Below are positions 1 to 6,871 of a DNA stretch of 64,000 bases, in pieces (within the stretch, counting starts at the first letter, position 1; every line of letters starts with the position of its first letter). Under the pieces are notes generated by a model that saw nothing but the letters and a program-made list of their open reading frames with translations, was not told the DNA's origin and did not search any database. The translations under genes and the position numbers were made by a program. Origin of the DNA: Nocardia blacklockiae (GTDB lineage: Bacteria; Actinomycetota; Actinomycetes; Mycobacteriales; Mycobacteriaceae); assembly GCF_015477355.1 (NCBI RefSeq), contig NZ_JADLRJ010000009.1, forward strand, positions 237,939 to 301,938, in the 5' to 3' direction.

Positions 1-26
1 ACGAGAAATCCGTGTCCGACGATCCG

Positions 27-1508
27 TCAGTGCGCCTCGACATCGTCACGTTTCGGCGGCAGGAACGGCCGGACGACGCCCTCCATCTCCTCGGCGCTGC
101 GCGGCCTGCTGGTCAGGCCCAGGGTCGGCTCGGTGGTGATGCGCACCTCGCCCATCACCGTGTCCGCGCCCAGTGGATCGCGCCAGATGTTCCAGACCGG
201 GGACATGTCCAGATGCCCCATGTACTTCACATTGACGCCGTCCTCGTCGATGCGCCCGGCCTCGCTGGTGATGGTCTCGGAGTCGGTGCGCTGTTGTTCG
301 CCCGAGGACTCGCCGACATCGGTGAGCCCGGCCATGATTCGGGTGAACGACTGCTCCGGAGTGTCGCCCTCGTGCACCTCGGTCAGCGTGCTGGCGTGCG
401 AGAAGTACTCCTCGGCCCCGATGTACTGCTCGTACATCCGGGAGACCAGCACCAGGAAACGCTCGTAGGCCCGCCGGTAGGTGTAGTCGAAGAACGCCAG
501 CGCCTCCGACTCCGGCATCTCGCCGCGCAGCGCGGTCGCGATCGAGGCCGCGGCGGTCAGTCCGCCGTAGGTGGCCAGGTGCACGCCGGTGGACAGCAAC
601 GGGTCCAGGAAGCACGCCGCGTCGCCGACGATGACGTAGCCGGGGCCGTGGAAGCGTTCGGACACATAGGAATAGTCCTGTTCGGCCTTGACGTCCGCGA
701 CCTGCCGCGCGCCCTCGAGCATCGCGCCCAGCTTCGGGTTGTTGCGGATGGAGTCGTGGTAGAAGGCCTCGCGGGAACCCAGCTCGCGGATGCGGGCGGC
801 CGCGACCTTGGTGGACACCACGTAGCCGACGCTGTATCGCCCGTCCGCCAGTGGGATGTGCCAGAACCAGCCGCCCTCGTCGGTCGAGACGACGTTGATC
901 GCGCCCTCGGGGCTCTCCGGATGCAGATGCGCACCCTCCCAGTACGACCAGACGGCGATGTTGCGAAACAGATTGTGCTGCTTGCGCATATCGAAGTACC
1001 GGCGCGAGAGCAACCCGGCCCGGCCGGACGCGTCGACGAGGAAATCGAAAGTGGTGGTGCGGATCTCGTCGTCGCCGGCCACCTTCCATTCGACGGCCGT
1101 CGGGCGGTCGCCGTCGAACAGGATGTTCTCGACGGTGGCCTGTTCGATCACCTCGGCACCCTGTTTGGTGGCATTGCGTAACAGGATGTTGTCGAACTCG
1201 GCGCGGTCGACCTGCCAGGACCAGGCCTCGGCATCGATCAGCTTGGACCAGTCCAGCAGCCAGGTGTCGTTCTTCCACTGGAAATAGCCGCCGCGTTTGA
1301 TCTGGAATCCGTGGGCGGCAACCTCGTCGTAGGCGCCGGACAGGCGCAGTGTCGACAGGCAGGACGCCAGCAGTGATTCCCCGATGTGGTACCGCGGGAA
1401 TTGATCCTTTTCCAGGAGGGTGACGCGAATTCCCGAACGGGCGAGCAGTGCCGCGGTGGTCGACCCGGCGGGGCCGCCACCGACGACTAGGACATGCGGA
1501 TTTCCCAT
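27..1508 (-). CDS. Flavin-dependent halogenase family protein
   Basis: 493-residue FAD enzyme of the flavin-dependent halogenase superfamily. These enzymes use FADH2 and oxygen to make HOCl/HOBr, which a lysine relays to the substrate. Visible: dinucleotide-binding GGGPAG near residues 10-15, the halogenase signature WFWHIP at 214-219, and a lysine in GFQIKRGGYFQW (K71) that matches the conserved Lys of the CmlS/PltA/CndH-type branch rather than the tryptophan halogenase branch. FLDPLLSTG near 300 is the second FAD contact. The start is ATG 1508, with AGGAG eight bases upstream; an in-frame GTG at 1595 lacks a ribosome site. It follows a 570-bp gap after the MetE-like gene on the same strand. 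Substrate cannot be told; some members are oxidases or hydroxylases, so halogenation is inferred from the motifs. Confidence 0.9.
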   Translation of the reverse strand: MGNPHVLVVGGGPAGSTTAALLARSGIRVTLLEKDQFPRYHIGESLLASCLSTLRLSGAYDEVAAHGFQIKRGGYFQWKNDTWLLDWSKLIDAEAWSWQVDRAEFDNILLRNATKQGAEVIEQATVENILFDGDRPTAVEWKVAGDDEIRTTTFDFLVDASGRAGLLSRRYFDMRKQHNLFRNIAVWSYWEGAHLHPESPEGAINVVSTDEGGWFWHIPLADGRYSVGYVVSTKVAAARIRELGSREAFYHDSIRNNPKLGAMLEGARQVADVKAEQDYSYVSERFHGPGYVIVGDAACFLDPLLSTGVHLATYGGLTAAASIATALRGEMPESEALAFFDYTYRRAYERFLVLVSRMYEQYIGAEEYFSHASTLTEVHEGDTPEQSFTRIMAGLTDVGESSGEQQRTDSETITSEAGRIDEDGVNVKYMGHLDMSPVWNIWRDPLGADTVMGEVRITTEPTLGLTSRPRSAEEMEGVVRPFLPPKRDDVEAH

Positions 1509-2078
1509 AGCAAACTCCTGGAAACTACCGACAACGGAATGCGCACGCCCGCTTCCGGCGACCGGGCCCACTCCGGGCTCACGGGTGATCAGCAACCTGG
1601 AACGAGCATTGCCGCTAGATAACTATTCGGCGTGGCGCAAAAGTTATTGTATGAAACGATCGTTGAAACCTCAAGTGCAAGAACATTTCTGGGTGATTGC
1701 CGCCGATCGGCGAGAGGCTGCTGAAGGGTAGCGGAGACCCGCGCGTGGGAGCAGCGGCGAACTGCTCACAAGCGGCATGGGGAGAGGGGATGCCGAAGGG
1801 GCCGGTCGACCCGGAAGTTGTCTACGGAACTGGACGCTGCGCCGGGAAGGTCACCGCAGGGGGAGGGCCTGATCGGCGGCGGAGCGGCAATGATCGTGTC
1901 GTCTCGTCATCACCTCGGTCTTCCTCGTTGACTCGTAGGCCTCGATCCAGAGTACGGGCAAGTGCGGTCCCACGGGACCGTTGCCGACAAATCGGTCGAA
2001 ACTATGTGTTCGCACTATTGCGAATCGCGCAGCGGTGGCCGCGGCCCGAGATCCCCTCGGGCCGTGCCCCTTCGATGT
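1509..2078. other. 570-bp intergenic region with several perfect inverted repeats
   Basis: No credible gene is seen; open frames here are Arg/Pro-rich noise. Just upstream of the halogenase the DNA turns AT-rich (about 1610-1680) and holds the palindrome AACGATCGTT (1655-1664), a plausible promoter/operator zone for the minus-strand halogenase gene. Further out lie CGCCGATCGGCG (1701-1712), GGGT/ACCC (1726-1740), GAGCAG/CTGCTC (1749-1767) and CGGCAT/ATGCCG (1773-1795). A structured RNA is possible but unproven. The far end carries the terminator of the MetE-like gene. Confidence 0.5.
2042..2064 (-). terminator. Hairpin terminator of the MetE-like gene
   Basis: Perfect 9-bp stem CGGCCCGAG / CTCGGGCCG with loop ATCCC, 14 bases past the stop codon of the minus-strand gene at 2079. 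No long U-tract follows, as is common in actinobacteria. Confidence 0.7.
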
Positions 2079-3200
2079 TCAGTTGCGCGGCGCCGCGGCC
2101 ACCTCGACGGTGGTCGCCACCGCCTGCTCGGCGCTCGCCGCGGTGCAACGGCCGAGGCCGCAGGCGGTGGCGACGCCGTACACGGGCCGGCCCGCGGCCG
2201 ACTCGAACAGGTCGCGCGCGCGGAGGCTGTCGGCGGCGGAATCCGGTGACACCACGCCGGCGATCACCCGCCAGTCCGGTGCCAGCTTCCACAGCGGCGC
2301 ATAGAATCTCGGCTCCAGCGGCGCCGGCTCGGCGCCGAATCCACACGGCACGTGCACCGGCGGCAGTGGCACGCCCGCCTTCGCCAGGCGGCGCGCGGTC
2401 TGGTTGAGCAGGGTGACTGCGGGCGTGAGATCGCGCGGGGACAGCAGGCTCTTGTGCTGGTAGTCGCCGTAGCAGAGATGGACGATCGACTCCGCGCCGC
2501 GCTCGTGCAGCCGCGTCACGAAACCGGCGAGCTGCGCCGCGACGAGCGGCGCCAGCGCCCACAGTGCCTGCAGCTGCTGGGCTTTGACCATGCTCAGCAG
2601 CGCGATCGGCGACTCGACCTGCCACACCACGCGGTCGCCGTAGCGCTCCTGGACCTCGCCCACCTCCTGCAGTACCGCCTCGGTGAACACCGGCAGGTTC
2701 CGCAGCGCGGCGACCACGACGTCGAAGTGGCGCAGGGCCTTCCCGGTCGGCAGGCCGGCCTCGACCGCCTTGCCGGCCATCACGAACATCGCGAGGTCGA
2801 GCGGGTTCGGCTGGGAGATCTGCACTTTGGTGTCGGCCAGCTCCGGCCGTTGCGCGCGCAGCTCGTCGAAGGCCGCGATCACCTGGGCGATGCGCTCGAC
2901 CCGGCCCATCGCCACGTCCTTCGGCTCGAGCGTCCGGCCCGGACGCACGCCGTAGGTGGGGAAGGCGCCGTAGTCGGTGTAGTCACCCGGCGCGACGAGC
3001 TCGAAGACGTCGTGTTCCTTGCGAGAGAGCAGATAGTCCATGATCCAGTCCGGGTCCAGATCGCAGGGGAGCGCGGTCACCGGACGGCCCGCGCTGTGGT
3101 CGGCGAACCACCGCAGCACCGCCTCGTCTCCGGTCATCAACTCTCTCGGCAGTGTCCCGACGTAATGCGCGAATCTTGCTTGCTCTGCTGTGTTCTGCAT
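2079..3200 (-). CDS. UROD/MetE-superfamily zinc protein (MetE C-domain-like)
   Basis: 373-residue protein resembling the catalytic half of cobalamin-independent methionine synthase, a zinc-dependent thiol alkyltransferase fold. The zinc ligands can be placed: His241 and Cys243 in VHLCYGD, and Cys347 in ATACGLGR, matching the H-x-C and late Cys of MetE. The MetE N-terminal half is absent. The length is close to that of epoxyalkane:coenzyme M transferases, which share this fold and zinc site, but no coenzyme M genes are seen nearby. The substrate is therefore unknown: a thiol alkyl transfer is inferred, methionine synthesis is unlikely. ATG 3200 starts the gene, divergent from the P450 at 3569 and upstream of the halogenase on the same strand. 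Confidence 0.85.
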   Translation of the reverse strand: MQNTAEQARFAHYVGTLPRELMTGDEAVLRWFADHSAGRPVTALPCDLDPDWIMDYLLSRKEHDVFELVAPGDYTDYGAFPTYGVRPGRTLEPKDVAMGRVERIAQVIAAFDELRAQRPELADTKVQISQPNPLDLAMFVMAGKAVEAGLPTGKALRHFDVVVAALRNLPVFTEAVLQEVGEVQERYGDRVVWQVESPIALLSMVKAQQLQALWALAPLVAAQLAGFVTRLHERGAESIVHLCYGDYQHKSLLSPRDLTPAVTLLNQTARRLAKAGVPLPPVHVPCGFGAEPAPLEPRFYAPLWKLAPDWRVIAGVVSPDSAADSLRARDLFESAAGRPVYGVATACGLGRCTAASAEQAVATTVEVAAAPRN

Positions 3201-3568
3201 GCGCGTTTCCGTAACTCGAGTAGAGACAATCTGCCCAATTCACATCGTTTGCCAGCTTTCCCAGGGTACCCCGGTACTTCGTCCCCGATGTGCCGTTCGT
3301 GGGAGGTCGCCGGGCCGCGGCCGGGCGAGCAGATTTCATGTGCCTTGTCAAACATGCTCTCTGCCAGCACTTTTCGCGTGTGCATCGAAGTTTCGGTCCG
3401 AACGTCGCGCGCTGTGTCGGCGCGAGCGGGCGGTGCGTTCGGCCGACCGCGCGGTTTGCGCGCGAAACGCTGAGTTCACCCGGCGGCCACCGTGCGGTCG
3501 AGCGCCGGAACCCTTATGATTTCCGTTGCCTGTCAATAGCTTTCATCCACTTGTGATTTGGAGTTTCC
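3201..3568. promoter_or_regulatory. Divergent promoter region between MetE-like gene and P450
   Basis: 368 bp without a gene. It holds an operator-like dyad GTACC-CC-GGTAC at 3266-3277, about 70 bp upstream of the minus-strand start, and a possible -10 TATGAT at 3515-3520 for the plus-strand P450 (no good -35 found). GTCAATAGC at 3533-3541 is a partial copy, in reverse orientation, of the box shared by two other promoters in this window. Confidence 0.4.
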
Positions 3569-4798
3569 TTGCGCGCACCCGAGTCCGCCCCGTTCGCCGC
3601 GACCTGCCCGGTGGCCCACGGCTCACCGCTCGACTCGGACGGCCCGCGGGTGCAGCTGCACTCGCCGGAGTTCGCCCTCGACCCGCACGCGGCGTATCGC
3701 GCGATGCGCGAGCGGTTCGGTTCGCTCGCGCCGGTGGAGCTCGCGCCGGGCGTGCCCGCGACCCTGGTGCTCGGCTATCGCACCGCGCTGCAGGTGCTCA
3801 ACGATCCGGAGCACTTCCCGGCCGACCCGCGCCGCTGGCAGCAGGACGTGCCCGCCGACTGCCCGGTGCTGCCGATCATGGAGTGGCGGCCCACCGGCAG
3901 CCGCAACGCCGGGCAGGAGTTCGCGCGCTACCGGCAGGCCACCATCGCGAGCATCGAGGCGGTCGACCTGTACGGCATGCACGCCATCGTGGAACAGATC
4001 GCGCAGCCGCTGATCGACAGCTTCCGCGCGGACGGCGAGGCGGACCTGTTGTCGCAGTACGCGTTCCCGCTCACCTTCCAGGTCTGCTGCGCCCTGGTGG
4101 GCTGCCCGCCGGAGATCGGCCAGCAGGTGGCCACCGGCATGGCCGCCATGTTCGAGGGGACCAACGCCGAGCAGGGCAACCGGATGGTCAACGACGCCAT
4201 GCGCGCCCTGGTGGCGCTGAAGCGCACCGAGCCGGGCAACGACGTCGCCTCGATGCTGCTGGCGCACCCGGCCGAGCTCGACGAAGAGGAGCTGGTCCAC
4301 CAGCTGGTGACCTTCTACGGCGCGGGAATCGAGTTGCAGCTCAACCTGATCGTCAACACGCTGTTGCTGATCATCACCGAGGACCGGTTCGGCGGCACCG
4401 TGCTCGGCGGCAGCATGTCCACCCGCGACGCGCTGGACGAGGTGCTGTTCACCGACCCGCCGCTGGCCAACTACTGCATCACCTACCCGCGCCAGCCGAT
4501 CCTGCTCGACGACGTCTGGCTACCCGCCCACCAGCCCGTCCTGGTCAGCATGGCCGCCTGCAACAACGACCCCGCCATCCGCGCCGACGACCGCACCGGC
4601 AACCGTTCGCATCTGGCGTTCGGCATCGGCCAGCACGCCTGCCCGGCCCGCTCGCTCGCCTACCTGATCGCCCAGGACGCCATCGACCAGCTGTTGGACA
4701 TGCTGCCCGACATGCGCCCCGCCCTCCCCGGCGGCGAACCCACCTGGCGGCCGGGTCCTTTCCACCGGGCACTGGCCGCACTCCCGGTCACCTGGTGA
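3569..4798 (+). CDS. Atypical cytochrome P450 lacking the ExxR arginine
   Basis: 409-residue bacterial P450. The haem loop FGIGQHACPAR is intact, with the thiolate ligand at Cys358. Two normally conserved elements are altered. The I-helix reads YGAGIELQLN where AGxxTT is expected, so the acid-alcohol pair for oxygen activation is missing. The K-helix reads DEVLFTDPP, with Phe where the Arg of ExxR should be. Loss of ExxR is known in a few actinobacterial families such as CYP157. The start is TTG 3569 with GGAG five bases before it. It is divergent from the MetE-like gene and may work with it and the halogenase. It could be a peroxygenase-like, non-monooxygenase or structural P450. Confidence 0.9.
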   Translation: MRAPESAPFAATCPVAHGSPLDSDGPRVQLHSPEFALDPHAAYRAMRERFGSLAPVELAPGVPATLVLGYRTALQVLNDPEHFPADPRRWQQDVPADCPVLPIMEWRPTGSRNAGQEFARYRQATIASIEAVDLYGMHAIVEQIAQPLIDSFRADGEADLLSQYAFPLTFQVCCALVGCPPEIGQQVATGMAAMFEGTNAEQGNRMVNDAMRALVALKRTEPGNDVASMLLAHPAELDEEELVHQLVTFYGAGIELQLNLIVNTLLLIITEDRFGGTVLGGSMSTRDALDEVLFTDPPLANYCITYPRQPILLDDVWLPAHQPVLVSMAACNNDPAIRADDRTGNRSHLAFGIGQHACPARSLAYLIAQDAIDQLLDMLPDMRPALPGGEPTWRPGPFHRALAALPVTW

Positions 4799-5033
4799 GC
4801 GGCGGGTCGGAAGCGGCACGTCCACCGCGATCGACGCCGCTCTGATCGACAATGCGCCACGCCGTACGACGGGGCACGCCGGGTGATCCGTCGTTTCCAC
4901 CGAATCGCCCGGGGCGCAATGGGACAATCGCGGCGGACGCTGCCGCGCGAACAGTGGCCGCGGCGGTGGCAACCCGCCCCGCGAGCCCGTGCGCGCTGCC
5001 GGTCCGATGGAACGGTGATGAGGCGAGGTAGCC

Positions 5034-5234
5034 ATGAAGACCGGAAGCATACTTCTCCTGATCTGGCTGGTCGTCGGATTCGTCGCCGCAGCGCAGCGCC
5101 ACTATTTCGACTCCGGCCCGATCACCTGCGCCACCTTCGGCAACATCTCGCTGACGATTCTCGCGGGTCCGCTCAACTACATGGGCGTGAATCCGCATCT
5201 GGGGAATTGCGAACTGCCGCAACCCAGTCCGTGA
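5034..5234 (+). CDS. Small conserved membrane protein (66 aa)
   Basis: 66-residue protein with an N-terminal hydrophobic helix (residues 5-20) and a second hydrophobic stretch around LTILAGPLNYMGVNP. This pattern, a short helix, a Gln/Arg turn, one Cys (ITCATFG) and a GPLNYxGVNP tail, recurs in small membrane proteins of unknown function across actinobacteria. ATG 5034 follows GAGGTAG. It converges with the next gene, only 8 bp away. Confidence 0.75.
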   Translation: MKTGSILLLIWLVVGFVAAAQRHYFDSGPITCATFGNISLTILAGPLNYMGVNPHLGNCELPQPSP

Positions 5235-5242
5235 ACCGGCGG

Positions 5243-5674
5243 CTACGCGCGGGCGACCGACGCGCCGCCGCGGCGCGTGGCGGCGTAGGTCTTCGCGAAC
5301 ATGTACAACCCGGTGCCCAGCAGCACGGCGAGCGGGAGCAGCGGCAGGTAGGACACCCACACCACCGGTTCCTCCTGCGCCAGCGCGACGACGGTCGCCA
5401 CCATGGTCACCAGTAGGACCACCGCCGACCACCGATGCGTCGGCCGCACCCAGCCGCGCACCGTGACCACCGCGTCGCCGCGCCCCCGGCGGCGCGCGTA
5501 GCGCACCAGCAGGTAGATCCCGGAGATCAGCAACAGCGCGAGCGGCACCAGCGGGACATAGGACACCCACACCGGCCCCCGCAACGCCAGTACGACCACG
5601 GTGACGACCACGGTCGCGGTGAACACGACCCCCAGCCACCGGTGCGCCTGCCGAATCCGCCTGCTCCAGCCCAT
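5243..5674 (-). CDS. Small membrane protein with internal duplication (143 aa)
   Basis: Four predicted membrane helices arranged as two copies of a two-helix unit. Copy one runs from AHRWLGVVF through VWVSYVPLVPLALLL to GIYLLVRYA. Copy two runs from THRWSAVVL through VWVSYLPLLPLAVLL to GLYMFAKTYA. The near identity of VWVSY(V/L)PL(V/L)PLA(L/V)LL shows a recent or constrained tandem duplication within the gene. ATG 5674 has a strong GGAGGAGAG directly upstream. No function is recognised. Confidence 0.75.
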   Translation of the reverse strand: MGWSRRIRQAHRWLGVVFTATVVVTVVVLALRGPVWVSYVPLVPLALLLISGIYLLVRYARRRGRGDAVVTVRGWVRPTHRWSAVVLLVTMVATVVALAQEEPVVWVSYLPLLPLAVLLGTGLYMFAKTYAATRRGGASVARA

Positions 5675-5831
5675 CTCTCCTCCTTCGGACGAATACCTCC
5701 CGGCCCTTCGACCAGGAGCGGAAGTAGTTGCCCCGACGTTAGCCATGCCCACCACCTCGCGCTTCTCGATTCCTGACCGTTTCGGACGGCAGGTGGGACG
5801 TGGCCCGGCCGGGCGCTCGTACTATGGCGCT

Positions 5832-6668
5832 GTGCGATGTGTCGAGCCGGTGCGGGATGCGGCGGAGCTGTGGGATATCGCGGTGCCGGGGCGGGCGAGC
5901 CGGGTCGCGGGGCTCACGATGGCCGGGTTCCGCGGGCGCACCGGGGAACTCGTCGACATCGGCGTGGTGCCGTATCCGGCGGCGACGATGTTCCTCGATT
6001 TCGGGGACGCGCTGCTGACCGACGGGACGCACGGCACCGGGGTGCGGGGGAGCGGCGTGGCCGGGCTCGGGCCCGCGGACATCCGGGGGCGCGGGTGCGA
6101 GATCGACTGCTTGCAGGTGCGCTTGTCGCCGGTGCTCGCGCACGCGGTGTTCGGCTCGGCGGCGGAGCTGAGCGGCACGCTGGTCGCGCTCGACGAACTC
6201 TGGGGTCCCGAGGCCGCGCGGCTGCGCGAGCAGGTGTCCGCCGCCCGCACCTGGGCGGAGCGGTTCGCGCTCGCCGAGGCCGCGTGTCTGCGACGGCTCC
6301 GGACGGGCCGGGCGGTCGACCCGGAGGTCGGTTTCGTGTGGGACCGCATGGTGGCGGACCGCGGGCAGGTCCGGGTCGAGGACTTGGCGGCCGAGGTCGG
6401 CTGGAGCCGTAAGCGGCTGTGGTCCCGGTTCCGGTCGCAGATCGGGGTCACCCCCAAGCACGCCGCCAAGCTGGTCCGCTTCGACCACGCCGCACACCGT
6501 CTCGCCGGCGGCCACGGCGCCGCCCTGGTCGCGGCCGAGACCGGCTACGTCGACCAGTCCCACCTGCACCGCGACGCCATGGCCTTCGCCGGGCTGACAC
6601 CCACGGCCGTCGCGGGCGCGCCCTGGCTCGCGGTCGACGACGTCGCGTGGGCCGCCCCCGCGCGATAG
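5832..6668 (+). CDS. AraC-family transcriptional regulator
   Basis: About 278 residues. The N-terminal half (VVPYPAATMFLDFGD and following) is a cupin-like sensing domain; the C-terminal ~90 residues are a double helix-turn-helix of AraC type (VEDLAAEVGWSRKRLWSRF, then ETGYVDQSHLHRD). GTG 5832 was chosen because the protein aligns naturally from VRCVEPV; an in-frame ATG at 5745 would add 29 residues without a ribosome site. It lies 200 bp upstream of, and on the same strand as, the ABC transporter pair, so control of that transporter is a reasonable inference. AraC regulators adjoin siderophore transport genes elsewhere (YbtA with YbtPQ). Confidence 0.8.
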   Translation: MRCVEPVRDAAELWDIAVPGRASRVAGLTMAGFRGRTGELVDIGVVPYPAATMFLDFGDALLTDGTHGTGVRGSGVAGLGPADIRGRGCEIDCLQVRLSPVLAHAVFGSAAELSGTLVALDELWGPEAARLREQVSAARTWAERFALAEAACLRRLRTGRAVDPEVGFVWDRMVADRGQVRVEDLAAEVGWSRKRLWSRFRSQIGVTPKHAAKLVRFDHAAHRLAGGHGAALVAAETGYVDQSHLHRDAMAFAGLTPTAVAGAPWLAVDDVAWAAPAR

Positions 6669-6673
6669 CGCAC

Positions 6674-6689
6674 TCCCGCCCGCGCGGGA
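6674..6689 (+). terminator. Hairpin after the AraC gene
   Basis: Stem TCCCGC / GCGGGA with loop CCGC, starting 6 bases after the AraC stop and followed by ACATTTGTCC. It would separate the regulator from the transporter genes. Confidence 0.5.
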
Positions 6690-6811
6690 ACATTTGTCCA
6701 ATACGGCCGCCGCCGCGCGGTCGATCCTGACTGTCATCGGAAACGCTCCGGTCGGCACGCTCTGCCCTGCCGACCGAGGCGCGAGAGCACGGGACGGCAG
6801 GAGACAACTCG

Positions 6812-6871
6812 ATGGCACACCTCTCGACCGCTTCGGCGGCAACGGGTTTCGCGGAAGCGCCACGGCGATGA
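6812..6871 (+). CDS. Possible 19-aa leader peptide coupled to the ABC transporter
   Basis: Short frame MAHLSTASAATGFAEAPRR with a good ribosome site (AGGAGAC, 7 bases before ATG 6812). Its TGA stop overlaps the ATG of the ABC transporter gene at 6868 (ATGA). The transporter start itself has no convincing ribosome site, so translation could be delivered through this leader. Whether it is translated is not known. Confidence 0.35.
   Translation: MAHLSTASAATGFAEAPRR

Noticed and set aside
1800-1900. Cobalamin or SAM riboswitch suggested by purine-rich GGGAAGGTCACCGCAGGGGG
   Set aside because: The conserved boxes and pairing of either class could not be laid out, and no plus-strand gene follows.
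2079-3200. Methionine synthase MetE
   Set aside because: Half the length of MetE and without its N-terminal domain; only the zinc fold is shared.
3533-3541. Third copy of the AATGTGCTATTGAC box (GTCAATAGC)
   Set aside because: Only the 9-bp core matches and it faces away from the nearby P450; chance is likely.
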